NCBI RefSeq assembly: GCF_001611555.1
Contig: NZ_LSGP01000025.1
Location: forward strand, 62,001-126,000
Source: Anaerosporomusa subterranea
GTDB lineage: Bacteria > Bacillota > Negativicutes > Sporomusales > Acetonemataceae
Reading direction: 5' to 3'
Length of the DNA: 64,000 nucleotides
This document shows, one piece after another, positions 34,513 to 46,080 of this stretch (its first letter is position 1; every line of letters begins with the position of its first letter). A program made the translations under genes and the position numbers. The notes under the pieces were generated by a model, which was given only the letters and a program-made list of their open reading frames with translations, was not told where the DNA came from and ran no database searches.

Positions 34513-35978
34513 TAAGCCACACCTCCCAACGGAGCCAGCTTGCCCCGGAAGTCATTCATTTGTTCGTACGCATAGCCAGCCCGCAGCAGAGTCTCCTCAC
34601 CTAGCGGACGGCCAATCAGTTGCAGTCCGATGGGGAGCCCTCCCGTAAAGCCGCATGGCAGCGACAGCGCCGGCACACCAGCCAGATTGATCGGCACGGT
34701 GCAAACATCTTCCAGATACATGGTGAACGGATCATTGACCTTTTCACCGATACGGAACGCTGTCCGCGGTGTTGTTGGGGTTGCCAGTATATCGACATCT
34801 GCAAACGCCCGGTCAAAGTCCTGTTTGATGAGAGTGCGAACTTTTAGCGCTTTCATATAATAAGCGTCATAATAGCCCGAGCTTAGCGCATAGGTTCCAA
34901 GCATGATGCGGCGAAGAACCTCGTCGCCAAAACCTTGTGTACGCGAATTCTTATACATGCTGACAATATCGTTGCCCTCGCCCCGGAAACCGTAGCTTAC
35001 ACCATCAAACCGAGCTAGGTTAGAACTGGCTTCAGCGGTAGCGATCAAATAATACGTTGAAAGGGCGTACTCGGTATTCGGCATCGATACTTCCTTGACT
35101 GTGGCACCAGCAGATTCTAGCTGTTTGACCGCAGTCTCCACGGCTTGCCGAACTGCGGAATCCATGCCTGCGCCAAAATATTCACGCGGCAAACCAATGG
35201 TCAAGCCTTTTACGCCACCGGCCAGCGCCGCTGTGTAATCGGGAACCGCTGCATTGATCGAGGTTGAATCCTTCGCGTCATAGCCAGCAATAGCATTCAT
35301 GACTAACGCGCAATCAGTCACATCACGGGTGATAGATCCAATCTGATCCAACGAAGATGCATAAGCCACTAGGCCATAACGGGATACCAAGCCATAGGTT
35401 GGCTTCAGGCCGACCAGACCACAATACGCCGCAGGTTGGCGGATCGAACCACCTGTGTCCGAACCTAACGCCCAGATGGCCTCGCCAGCGGCAACGGCAG
35501 CGGCCGAGCCGCCACTTGACCCGCCTGGTACTGTATTCGTATCCCAAGGGTTACGAGTAACAAAGAACGCTGAGTTTTCGGTAGAAGAGCCCATGGCGAA
35601 CTCGTCCAAATTTGACTTACCGACAATGACGGCATCTGCTGACAACAGTTTAGCAGTCACTGTGGCATCATACGGCGGCACGAAATTAGCCAGCATTTTC
35701 GAAGCGCAGGTAGTTTTAGCTCCTTTTACGCAAATATTGTCTTTCAATGCACCGGGAATTCCGGCCAGCGGTGCTATCGACTCACCGCGAGCCAGTTTTC
35801 CATCGACAGCGGCAGCCTGATTCAGCGCACTTTCACGTGTTTCTGTTATGTAAGCCTTGACCGTAGATTCCACAGAATCTATGCGAGAGAATACATCTTT
35901 AACAATATCTGTTGCCGACACTTCACGGGCCAACAGCTTCTTGTGCAAGTCATGGGCTGTTGATTGATATAAATCCAC
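34512..35978 (-). CDS. gatA: Asp-tRNA(Asn)/Glu-tRNA(Gln) amidotransferase subunit A
   Basis: The 488-residue amidase has the Ser-cisSer-Lys triad: [11 protein letters not shown] (Lys near 80), [15 protein letters not shown] (the two Ser near 155 and 179 region [16 protein letters not shown]). It frees ammonia from Gln for the GatB reaction. It is located between gatC (11 bases upstream) and gatB. Normal length and no anomalies. Confidence 0.97.
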   Translation of the reverse strand: MDLYQSTAHDLHKKLLAREVSATDIVKDVFSRIDSVESTVKAYITETRESALNQAAAVDGKLARGESIAPLAGIPGALKDNICVKGAKTTCASKMLANFVPPYDATVTAKLLSADAVIVGKSNLDEFAMGSSTENSAFFVTRNPWDTNTVPGGSSGGSAAAVAAGEAIWALGSDTGGSIRQPAAYCGLVGLKPTYGLVSRYGLVAYASSLDQIGSITRDVTDCALVMNAIAGYDAKDSTSINAAVPDYTAALAGGVKGLTIGLPREYFGAGMDSAVRQAVETAVKQLESAGATVKEVSMPNTEYALSTYYLIATAEASSNLARFDGVSYGFRGEGNDIVSMYKNSRTQGFGDEVLRRIMLGTYALSSGYYDAYYMKALKVRTLIKQDFDRAFADVDILATPTTPRTAFRIGEKVNDPFTMYLEDVCTVPINLAGVPALSLPCGFTGGLPIGLQLIGRPLGEETLLRAGYAYEQMNDFRGKLAPLGGVA

Positions 35979-35989
35979 TGCTGTCCCTC

Positions 35990-36280
35990 CTATCCTTCTA
36001 TAATCTTCGGAACTTTAAAGTAACCGTCTTCCTGCTCTGGCGCGTTGGACAGCGCTAATTCGCGTTCAAGCGACGGGCAAGAAGTGTCTGGGCGCATAAC
36101 ATTCTTCAATTGCAGGACGTGAGCGGTTGGCTCAACCTCCTCAGTATCCACTTTGTTCAAAACTTCAATATACCCCAAGATGTCATTCAATTGTCCAGTA
36201 AACTTCTGCACATCAGCCTCAGCAATGTCAAGCCTGGACAAAATTGCGACCTGTTCCACGTCTTTGCGTGTAATCTGCAT
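35990..36280 (-). CDS. gatC: Asp-tRNA(Asn)/Glu-tRNA(Gln) amidotransferase subunit C
   Basis: The ATG at 36280 with GAGGTGAACC upstream gives 96 residues, [20 protein letters not shown], the usual GatC length; the frame to 36352 is spurious. GatC stabilises the GatA-GatB complex. The conserved end [13 protein letters not shown] is present. First gene of the operon; no operator seen. Confidence 0.95.
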   Translation of the reverse strand: MQITRKDVEQVAILSRLDIAEADVQKFTGQLNDILGYIEVLNKVDTEEVEPTAHVLQLKNVMRPDTSCPSLERELALSNAPEQEDGYFKVPKIIEG

Positions 36281-36356
36281 TTGGTTCACCTCTCTGATAT
36301 TGCATTTCGTCAATATAAAGCTAATTATACCACATTTGTCTATAAAATCCAAAAGC

Positions 36357-38795
<2,439 letters not shown>

Positions 38796-38813
38796 TTATC
38801 GGAGATACTTACT

Positions 38814-39050
38814 GGAGGCTGTTAGAAAATGTCCAGATGTTGTCACCTATGAGATAGGTTATCAATATGAAGCGTTGGGTTGGATAGTATCACTAGGCAG
38901 CCCGAGGAAGCGCGCGCAGGCTTTGTTACCTATGAGACTGATTTGCGACCTGTAGAACTAGAACTTAATAGCATCAGTACGTTCGCAGGGTACGGCAAGC
39001 GCGCTCCCGCAGGGCTAACAACGCAGATGGGCGTTTTGTAACAGCCTCTG
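38814..39050. repeat. Intergenic repeat with terminal inverted repeats, copy 1
   Basis: The ends read GAGGCTGTTAGAAAATGTCC and, inverted, GAGGCTGTTACAAAACGCCC. The left part (CAGATGTTGTCACCTATGAG, GAAGCGTTGGGTTGGATAGT, CACTAGGCAGCC) matches copy 2 at 55044-55417 in the opposite orientation, and the right part GGCTAACAACGCAGATGGGC matches copy 3 at 59018-59146. The interior differs between copies. No open reading frame is likely. It fills the whole gap between ligA and pcrA. Confidence 0.75.
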
Positions 39051-41300
39051 TTACACTTTTTGAATTGGTGCCATCACTGCCATTAGGTTACGTATTCCTG
39101 AACCTGGAAAAGCGATCTGGATTTCCAGCGTTTCGCCGCTTCCCTTTGTCGCAACTACAGTACCCACTCCCCACTTGGGGTGCATGGCCTTGTCACCAGC
39201 GCGCCAGTCTGTCCGGCCTCCGGTCGCAGCTGTGGTCGTCGTGCGCGCTACCGAAGGGGCGGATGCGATCACTGGTGCAGGGCGAGTCGGCGCTGACGTC
39301 ATTGTCAGCGGGCGGCAAGTTCCGCTGTTCACCTGCGGCCTGGCGGCTGTTTTCCGTTGATTAACATCCTCCAGCAATGCGCGAGGGATTTCCTGCAAAA
39401 AACGCGAAGGCGGGTACATAACAGTATTGCCAAATATCATTCTCTGTCTAGCATTTGAAATATACAACCGACGTTGCGCCCGCGTGATACCCACATAGCA
39501 AAGCCTGCGTTCTTCTTCAATTTCAACCTCGTTCATCAAGGTGCGGGAGTGCGGGAATAAACCCTCTTCCATACCAGCCATGAAAACATGCGGATACTCG
39601 AGACCTTTAGCTGAGTGCAGAGTCATTAACGTAATTGACTCACCTGATGTATCAGCAGTATCGATATCTGATACCAGCGCCACTGTGCTAAGGAAGTTAT
39701 CTAAGGTATCTTCCACATCAGCTGTGGCGAATTTCTTGGCCACACTTAGTAATTCCTTCAAATTTTCGATACGGGCATCGGCTTGCGGGTCTTGCTCCTG
39801 TTCCAATTCAGCCAGGTAGCCGGAATCGGTGATGACTCCATTCAGCAAATCAGCCACCGGCATAGAAGCAGCTTTGCCCATTTTGAGAAAGATGAATTCG
39901 GCCAAGTTCTCCAACTGAGTCTTCGCCCGAGCAGTAAGGTCTGGGACGAGGTCAGGGTTGGAAATAACGTCAAATAAGCTCAGCTGATGGGCTGCCGCAT
40001 AGTCGTTCAAGCGTCTGACTGTCGTATCGCCAATGCCGCGTTTGGGCACATTGATAATGCGCTGCAGACTGACCGTATCGGTCGGGTTATTGATCACACG
40101 CAAATAGGCAATAATGTCTTTGATTTCCTTGCGTTCATAGAATTTCAGTCCACCAACCATGACATAAGGCAGGGCAAACTGCATGAACGCTTCCTCGATG
40201 GCTCGCGACTGGGCATTGGTCCGATACAGGACAGCCATTTCGCGATACGGTACCCGCCATACGGTATTTAGGTGATTGATGGTATTGGCTATATGAGTAG
40301 CCTCATCCCGCTCGTCCCGCGCGTTGTAATAAGCAATCCGCTCGCCTTCGGGATTTTCTGTCCAAAGTGATTTGGGCTTGCGGGTGGTGTTGCGTTCAAT
40401 GACCGCATTGGCCGCATCGAGGATAGTTTGAGTTGAACGGTAGTTTTGCTCGAGTTTGACGATTTTCGCATCCGGATAATCGGATTCAAAGTCCAGGATG
40501 TTGCGGATATCAGCTCCACGCCAAGCATAGATGCTTTGATCCGCGTCGCCTACAACACATAAATTGCGGTGTTTCTCTGACAGGATTTTAGCCAAAAGGT
40601 ACTGTGGACGGTTGGTATCCTGATATTCGTCAACTAAGACATATTGAAATTTCTCCTGGTACTTGGCGCGGACTTCATCGTTATTTTGCAGCAAACGAAC
40701 CGAGATTAATAGCAAATCATCAAAATCCAGTGCGTTATTATTGCGCAGTTTTTGCACATACAACGAGTACACCTCCGCCAGTTTGCGCGCATGGAACGTA
40801 TCTGCCTGGCGGCTGAACTCCTTCGCGTCAATCAGCGCGTTCTTGGCGTTGGAGATGCTGGCTTGGACACTATACGGCTGGTAGGTTTTGTCGTCAAGAT
40901 TCAGTTCTTTGAGACAGGTTTTGATTAATGCCAGACTATCGCCTGAGTCATAAATCGTAAAATGGCTATTGTAGCCACCCAACTGGTCGATCTCCATCCG
41001 CAAAAACCGGGCGCAAAATGCATGAAAAGTGCTGAGCCACACATCTTTAGCCGCATGGCCAACCATACTTTCCACGCGTTCACGCATTTCAGCAGCAGCC
41101 TTGTTAGTAAATGTGATCGATAGAATGCGGTACGGCGCCACGCCTTTGCTCATCAGATAGGCAATCCGGCAGGTTAACACCCGCGTCTTGCCTGAGCCGG
41201 CCCCAGCGACAACCAACAGCGGCCCTTCTGTGCACATGGCGGCTTCCCGTTGTGTCGGGTTCAAGGAATTCAGGATATATTCAATCGATGGTGTTGACAT
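39051..41300 (-). CDS. pcrA: UvrD/PcrA-type DNA helicase
   Basis: The ATG at 41300 has GGAGGG eight bases upstream; the frame extends to 41417 but that part overlaps the preceding gene. The 749-residue superfamily 1 helicase shows Walker A AGAGSGKTRVLTCRI, VDEYQDTN (motif II), GDADQSIYAWRGAD (motif III), and LMTLHSAKGLEYPHVFMAGM with CYVGITRAQRRLYI. The C-terminal Tudor-like end (HPKWGVGTVVATKGSG) binds RNA polymerase in relatives. Unwinds DNA 3'-5' in repair and replication. The ligA neighbour is a common arrangement. Confidence 0.96.
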   Translation of the reverse strand: MSTPSIEYILNSLNPTQREAAMCTEGPLLVVAGAGSGKTRVLTCRIAYLMSKGVAPYRILSITFTNKAAAEMRERVESMVGHAAKDVWLSTFHAFCARFLRMEIDQLGGYNSHFTIYDSGDSLALIKTCLKELNLDDKTYQPYSVQASISNAKNALIDAKEFSRQADTFHARKLAEVYSLYVQKLRNNNALDFDDLLLISVRLLQNNDEVRAKYQEKFQYVLVDEYQDTNRPQYLLAKILSEKHRNLCVVGDADQSIYAWRGADIRNILDFESDYPDAKIVKLEQNYRSTQTILDAANAVIERNTTRKPKSLWTENPEGERIAYYNARDERDEATHIANTINHLNTVWRVPYREMAVLYRTNAQSRAIEEAFMQFALPYVMVGGLKFYERKEIKDIIAYLRVINNPTDTVSLQRIINVPKRGIGDTTVRRLNDYAAAHQLSLFDVISNPDLVPDLTARAKTQLENLAEFIFLKMGKAASMPVADLLNGVITDSGYLAELEQEQDPQADARIENLKELLSVAKKFATADVEDTLDNFLSTVALVSDIDTADTSGESITLMTLHSAKGLEYPHVFMAGMEEGLFPHSRTLMNEVEIEEERRLCYVGITRAQRRLYISNARQRMIFGNTVMYPPSRFLQEIPRALLEDVNQRKTAARPQVNSGTCRPLTMTSAPTRPAPVIASAPSVARTTTTAATGGRTDWRAGDKAMHPKWGVGTVVATKGSGETLEIQIAFPGSGIRNLMAVMAPIQKV

Positions 41301-43074
41301 TGTTTTCCCTCCGTGTTCGACGCCGCACCGTTTGTGCGCTGATCTTGTTGATAAATTCTTGCATAATTTGAACAGTCTGTTTGTCCAGACTACTATAGCT
41401 ATATAGTATATCATCAATTTCTGGCAGTAGGAATCGATAATCTTGGCCCTGCTTCCGGGCGGAAGCGACTTGCCGGGCTAATAGGGCAATTTTTTGTCTC
41501 TGCTCTGGTTCCAGCAGTAAAACAGGCAAGGTTTTCAGATTAGCTATTTTTACCTGGGCAAAACTGCGACCCGTCTCGGCGAATCGCCATGCGTACCAGC
41601 AGCGAATCAGCGCTGAGTTCATCACAGCTAGTACATACCAGGGATCGAATGAGGAATCAGTGATCGCGGTTCCGTGCAAAGTATTCATATAATAATAACC
41701 CTGATCATCCATCGCTGCGATGATATGATCTGCTGTTTGCCGTGAAAGTATTTTGGGACGTTGAAAAACGGCTGCCGACCGCAGTCGAAGCCCACGACCT
41801 CGCCCCTGTGTCCGGGAATTTTCCAGTTCAGTTAATGCGGTCGGATCATACCAGATATATTCATTCTGACGGTGGCAAAAATAAGGCTCAATCATATGAC
41901 CGAATAGAACCGGCTTGCAGCGCGAATCTGACTGGAGCTGATCGCCGAGAAAAAGCTCAGCGCCGACTGCCCCCTGAATGATTCCGTCCCGAATATCAGC
42001 AATATCGCCTAACGGGACGGAAAGTCGCTCAAGCGCAGCAACCGCTAACGTCTCTGTGCGGCCAGCGGCAAACGAAATAAAGCTATTTGACGCTGCCAAC
42101 AATGCGTTAGCATCCAAAGTCTCAGCAATTGTCAATCCTTGTTGCTGGCGTTCGATGACGACTTGTCCGGCTGCGTCGCGTGGGCAACCTTTTGCCATGA
42201 TCAAGACCACCGTGTCGACAACAACATCCTCAAATATGCCTTCCTTCGCTTCGTGTACAAGCTCAAGTGTCGTCTGACTGAGAATATGACGTCTAATGGC
42301 GCCATACTGTGTGTTCAGCAACAGTCGACTAGGCACAATCAGACCAATCTTACCTGACGCTTTTTCAATTGCCCGCTCCACAAATAATGCAAATGTATTG
42401 AGTCTGCCCTCGGCACACTGATAGTTAGCCCGGTAATAGGCCTTCTGACTGGAGTTCATACGGGTCACCGGTATATATGGCGGATTGCCGATAATGTAGT
42501 CAAAGGATGTAGCCCAAAAGGTTGTCAGCTCACTTATCGCCTCAGAGTTTGCAAATAAGCCTTCTTCCTGTTCCCATTTGGTCAGACTGTCGCAGAGCAT
42601 GAGATTGGCTACCATATTTTCCCCCAAGGATTTTGCTGCCAAGCTGTCTGCGGCGAGCGCCAACGCCGCAGCGTCACTGTCAGCCCCGAACAAACAAAAC
42701 CTAACCAGATGCTGGTGCAGGTTCTCTTCGCGCCAATAGTCTTCGCCGGTCGCGACGATGCTTTTCCCATCGATTTTCATTACATATTCATCTGCTGCAT
42801 ATTTGCGTCGAAGAAAACCTATATTTTCCCTGAACTTGCGTAGTAACACATCATAGGCAGCCAATAAAAAAAGACCACTACCGCAAGCGGGATCAAGCAC
42901 CCGCACGAAAGGATTAGTTGTCACATCGGCTTGTTCAACCGTATGGCTAAGGATATAGCTAATGATATCGGGCGGAGTGTAGTAAACACCGCCAGCTTTT
43001 CGCGTTTTTACATCGAGACTTTGCTCATAGGCCGATGCCGCTGTTCTGGCGCTACGCTTGGATTGTACAGTCAT
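41281..43074 (-). CDS. N6-adenine DNA methyltransferase-like protein (TaqI/Eco57I type)
   Basis: The 597-residue protein has the SAM motif VRVLDPACGSGLFLLAAYD near 60 and the catalytic motif IIGNPPYIPVTRM near 195. LIVPSRLLLNTQYGAIRRHI and a TaqI-like specificity domain follow (about 330-560; WYVLAVMNSALIRCWYAWRF). It should methylate adenine in DNA, or act as a combined restriction-methylation enzyme, but no nuclease domain is visible. Its stop overlaps pcrA by 20 bases, so it is part of that operon. No partner restriction gene is next to it. It could be an orphan methylase with a role in chromosome maintenance. Confidence 0.88.
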   Translation of the reverse strand: MTVQSKRSARTAASAYEQSLDVKTRKAGGVYYTPPDIISYILSHTVEQADVTTNPFVRVLDPACGSGLFLLAAYDVLLRKFRENIGFLRRKYAADEYVMKIDGKSIVATGEDYWREENLHQHLVRFCLFGADSDAAALALAADSLAAKSLGENMVANLMLCDSLTKWEQEEGLFANSEAISELTTFWATSFDYIIGNPPYIPVTRMNSSQKAYYRANYQCAEGRLNTFALFVERAIEKASGKIGLIVPSRLLLNTQYGAIRRHILSQTTLELVHEAKEGIFEDVVVDTVVLIMAKGCPRDAAGQVVIERQQQGLTIAETLDANALLAASNSFISFAAGRTETLAVAALERLSVPLGDIADIRDGIIQGAVGAELFLGDQLQSDSRCKPVLFGHMIEPYFCHRQNEYIWYDPTALTELENSRTQGRGRGLRLRSAAVFQRPKILSRQTADHIIAAMDDQGYYYMNTLHGTAITDSSFDPWYVLAVMNSALIRCWYAWRFAETGRSFAQVKIANLKTLPVLLLEPEQRQKIALLARQVASARKQGQDYRFLLPEIDDILYSYSSLDKQTVQIMQEFINKISAQTVRRRTRRENNVNTID

Positions 43075-43090
43075 CGCCTGATCTCCTTAA

Positions 43091-43810
43091 TTAGTGTGCA
43101 AAGGCTGATTCCTCTTGCAGCCAGGCAGCGAGTTCATCGAGTGTCCCTTGCGCATCTGCGCTGCGAGTCAACCTTTTCGCATTGATCAGACAATCAGTGA
43201 CTAGGTAAGTTTTCATGCCTACTTCAGCCGCAATCAAATCTTCTTCAACATCATTGCCCACCATCAGGCATTCCTCAGGCTCCCGCCCAATCGCAGCCGC
43301 TACTTCGAGATAATACGCTGGATTCGGCTTGCAAAAATGTGATTTTTCATAAGAGGTGATATGGACAAACGGTAGATCGTAGACCCCGGCCCAACGCAAA
43401 CGCTCTTCAACCGCTATCTGAGGAAAGATTGGATTTGTTGCTACAGCCGTTTGTAAGCCCCGATCAAGAACAGCTTGTACGGCGCGTCTAGCCGCAGCAC
43501 TGGGGCGCACAATCTTTGAAAGCTGGGGAAATTTACTGACATAAAAGTCTTCAAGGATTAGCTCTAACGTTGATGCATCCACGCCTACTTTGGCATAAAA
43601 ATCTGCGGAAAATACGGTCTGGTTAGTTCTAGAAGGATTATTGTTAGCCACCATGACAGCAGTTGAGGCCAAAAGCTGAGTGACGAACTGCCTGGGATTG
43701 ACAAGGTGAGCGACGTGGCCGCCAATTAACGTCGTATATTCCCGTAAGAATAACTCATGGTCAAACGGCAACAGCGTACCATCCAGATCAAATAAAACTG
43801 CTTTTATCAT
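43091..43810 (-). CDS. HAD-family phosphatase
   Basis: The 239 residues carry HAD motif I VLFDLDGTLLPFD, motif II ATNPIF near 135, Lys in SHFCKPNPAYYLEVA and motif IV GNDVEEDLIAAEVGM. The cap domain has C1 type. It hydrolyses phosphate esters such as phosphoglycolate or nucleotides; substrate not assignable. It precedes the methyltransferase gene by 16 bases on the same strand and probably shares its transcript. Confidence 0.93.
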   Translation of the reverse strand: MIKAVLFDLDGTLLPFDHELFLREYTTLIGGHVAHLVNPRQFVTQLLASTAVMVANNNPSRTNQTVFSADFYAKVGVDASTLELILEDFYVSKFPQLSKIVRPSAAARRAVQAVLDRGLQTAVATNPIFPQIAVEERLRWAGVYDLPFVHITSYEKSHFCKPNPAYYLEVAAAIGREPEECLMVGNDVEEDLIAAEVGMKTYLVTDCLINAKRLTRSADAQGTLDELAAWLQEESAFAH

Positions 43811-43891
43811 CTACATCACCCTTTCTCCTTCGCACAGCCTGTAAGACCCCGCCCTCTTAGGTCCGGGATAACAGGCTGTAGCTCGATTCCC

Positions 43892-43993
43892 CTAAAGGGA
43901 GCCTTCGCTTAGCGAAATCGAAGATTTCGAGCCTCAGTCCCCACTAAAGGGAGCCTTCGGCTTAACGAAATCGAAGATTTCGAGCCTCAGTCT
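43892..43993. repeat. Tandem pair of 49-base repeats
   Basis: CTAAAGGGAGCCTTCG ... AGCGAAATCGAAGATTTCGA ... GCCTCAGTCC occurs twice in a row with period 52 and only a few differences. Each unit includes a perfect hairpin CGAAATC-GAA-GATTTCG. They lie in the 240-base gap between the HAD and TauE genes. Two units do not make a CRISPR array. Confidence 0.75.
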
Positions 43994-43996
43994 AAA

Positions 43997-44048
43997 TTCG
44001 ACTAAGCTTCAAATGGAGTTAAGACTCCACCTGAAGCAAGTCTGCATT
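43997..44048 (-). repeat. Type-B hairpin repeat after the TauE gene
   Basis: CTTCAAATGGAGTTAAGACT and its complement form a stem just beyond the TauE stop, with AAGTCTGCATTTATC next to the stop. The same composition and position occur after ligA (36490-36536). Confidence 0.65.
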
Positions 44049-44809
44049 TATCGTAATAAATCCCAAATCTGTTTGCCTATCATAAATGACGTTACTGTTA
44101 AAAACAACGGTCTGACATAAGTCGTCCCTTTGCGAATGGCGACCTGAGAACCAACGACTGCGCCGATCAGCATGCCGACCCCCATGATCAAGCCATAAAT
44201 GTAAACAACGGAATCCATAATCAGGAAAGTGCCCAGTGCGCCAATATTGCTAGCTAAATTTAGCGCCTTAGCATTGCCGGAGGCTTCCACGAAATCAAAG
44301 CCAAGAAATAAAAAAGCAAAAATAAGAAACGATCCCATTCCTGGCCCAAAAAATCCATCGTAAAAGCCAAGACTGGCAGCCACTAGCGCTCCAATCGTCA
44401 TGACCCTGCGATTTAATCCAGCATAGGTAGATTCACTGCCCCATTCTTTCTTGAACACCGTATATATGGCGACAATAACTAACATGCAGACAACCAAAGG
44501 ACGCAAGAAATGAGATGGTATGATTTGCACAACCATGGCGCCGGCGATAGAACCGGCAAGCGAAAGCCAGAACAGCCAGCGGATAAGTTCCATAGTAACT
44601 TTTCCTGACCGAAAAAAAGAGTAGGAACTCGTCAATGAACAGATTGTACCTGCCAGTTTATTGGTTCCCAACGCCAAATTTGGCGGTAAGATTAACAGCA
44701 TCGTAGGCAACGAAATGAGTCCGCCGCCACCAACGGTAGAGTCGATAAACGCGGCAACAAAGCCTGCCGTTAACAGCATTAGGATAGTTTCGGTAGCGAT
44801 TGATTCCAT
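44048..44809 (-). CDS. TauE/SafE-family anion permease, full length
   Basis: The ATG at 44809 follows GGAGGAATTTCTT; the frame to 44836 is not needed. The 253-residue protein has about eight membrane segments in two repeats, each with the family signature: AAFIDSTVGGGGLISLPTML near 20-40 and YDGFFGPGMGSFLIFAFLFL near 150-170. It exports or imports sulfite, sulfonates or related anions in the inner membrane. Substrate unknown. A divergent pair of half-length homologues follows on the other strand. Confidence 0.9.
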   Translation of the reverse strand: MESIATETILMLLTAGFVAAFIDSTVGGGGLISLPTMLLILPPNLALGTNKLAGTICSLTSSYSFFRSGKVTMELIRWLFWLSLAGSIAGAMVVQIIPSHFLRPLVVCMLVIVAIYTVFKKEWGSESTYAGLNRRVMTIGALVAASLGFYDGFFGPGMGSFLIFAFLFLGFDFVEASGNAKALNLASNIGALGTFLIMDSVVYIYGLIMGVGMLIGAVVGSQVAIRKGTTYVRPLFLTVTSFMIGKQIWDLLR

Positions 44810-44938
44810 AAGAAATTCCTCCAAACATTCGTCCACCCGTCGAAATGGCCACTAACCACAATTCCACCCCGGCAAGCAGTTTTCCTCTGTCCTCACTAAA
44901 CACATATGGTATAATTATGCCAGAAGGGAGATGATGAT

Positions 44939-45295
44939 TTGCCACAGGCTGCAAAAATGGTAGGAACCGGCTTTGGGATTGGCATTCTCAGCGGATTGCT
45001 TGGAGTGGGCGGAGGCGTCTTTCTCGTCCCGCTATTAGTGGGTGTATTTGGTATCGCCCAGCATCTGGCGCAGGGTATTTCCCTGGCGGTAGTCATTCCC
45101 ACAGCAATCGTGAGTAGTCTAATTTATAGTTTACATGGCAGTGTAGATTACCTGACTGCTTTGCAACTAATTGCCGGCAGTGTTGTCGGCGCAAGCATCG
45201 GCGCCAAATTGATGAAACGCTTGCCAGCCGACCAACTTAAGCGTTTATTTGCATTTATGTTAATTCTGGTCGGATTAAGGATGATAATCTCATGA
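44939..45295 (+). CDS. Half-length TauE/SafE protein, first of a pair
   Basis: The TTG at 44939 has GAAGGGAG six bases before it. The 118-residue product has four hydrophobic segments and one TauE signature, GIGILSGLLGVGGGVFLVPL. TauE permeases normally have two such repeats in one chain. It ends in GLRMIIS and overlaps the ATG of the next gene (ATGA). Together the two make one full-size transporter, probably as a heterodimer. The divergent TauE gene at 44809 has both repeats in one chain. Confidence 0.85.
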   Translation: MPQAAKMVGTGFGIGILSGLLGVGGGVFLVPLLVGVFGIAQHLAQGISLAVVIPTAIVSSLIYSLHGSVDYLTALQLIAGSVVGASIGAKLMKRLPADQLKRLFAFMLILVGLRMIIS

Positions 45296-45666
45296 TTACA
45301 GTATTGTTAACAGTGGGTATTGGCCTGATCGTCGGGGTGATGAGCGGACTGTTGGGTATCGGCGGCGGAGTCGTCATGGTGCCGCTCATGGTCTTTATTC
45401 TCGGCATCGGCCAGCACATGGCGCAAGGAATCTCGATGCTGGTGATCATTCCGACTTCATTAGTTGCCATTTACCACCTGCACCAAGATAAACTAGTTGA
45501 TTATCGTATAGCCGCCTATCTCGCAGCCGGCGCCATCTGCGGCGCTCTGATCAGTGCAAATTTCGTGCAATACATACCCGCAACTGAACTGAAGCGAATC
45601 TTTGGTATCTTTGTCATATTCACCGGCGGGCGGATGTTGCTAGCCAAACGGAAACCAGCAAAGTGA
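45292..45666 (+). CDS. Half-length TauE/SafE protein, second of a pair
   Basis: The 124-residue product has four membrane segments and the signature GVMSGLLGIGGGVVMVPLMV. It resembles the first half-gene closely (QHMAQGIS-IPTS compared with QHLAQGIS-IPTA), so the pair arose by tandem duplication. The stop-start overlap with the upstream gene couples their translation and should give equal amounts of both chains. Substrate unknown. Confidence 0.85.
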   Translation: MITVLLTVGIGLIVGVMSGLLGIGGGVVMVPLMVFILGIGQHMAQGISMLVIIPTSLVAIYHLHQDKLVDYRIAAYLAAGAICGALISANFVQYIPATELKRIFGIFVIFTGGRMLLAKRKPAK

Positions 45667-45713
45667 ATTAATAGCAAATTTAAGCCCAAGCCTAAGCTTC
45701 TGTTTATCCTTAC

Positions 45714-45742
45714 TGAGTCCAGCAGCAAGCTGGGCTCTTTTT
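45714..45742 (+). terminator. Terminator after the half-TauE pair
   Basis: GAGTCCAGC and GCTGGGCTC pair (one G-U) around a short loop, followed by TTTTT. Confidence 0.75.
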
Positions 45743-45971
45743 ACAATATAAATAAGAAAACCGCTGCGGCATTCTTTCAGGAAGCGAATTACCGTTCCAT
45801 AGAGTTCAACGAGTGGTAAAGAGAACCCAAAAAACATTTTCTGTCCTTCCCAAAAAAACATTGCGTCATGCTATTTATTCACTTATTTGCTCAAGCAAGC
45901 TGAAACGAATGAAATCGAAAGAATTCTGATCCAATCCTTGCAATTTGTCTGTTCCGAGCGCTCATTTCTTG

Positions 45972-46000
45972 TAGACATTTTTCTTGTACAGCCCTATAAT
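45972..46000 (+). promoter_or_regulatory. Sigma-70-type promoter of the LivJ-like gene
   Basis: TAGACA (45972-45977), 17 bases, then TATAAT (45995-46000). It leads 81 bases later to the TTG start at 46081. The rest of the gap 45743-45971 contains no gene with a credible ribosome site. Confidence 0.65.
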
Positions 46001-46080
46001 ATTCACTGTACTGCTACAAAGTTTTCTTCTGAGCGGACACCTGTCAGACAGGAGAGACGGAAAAATGGGAGGCGTGTATT

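Noticed and set aside
39065-39364. Plus-strand frame opposite the pcrA 3' end
   Set aside because: Antisense shadow of the PcrA C-terminal region, with no ribosome site.
43892-43993. Two-unit repeat as a CRISPR array
   Set aside because: Units are 49 bases with a three-base gap, there are no spacers and no cas genes.
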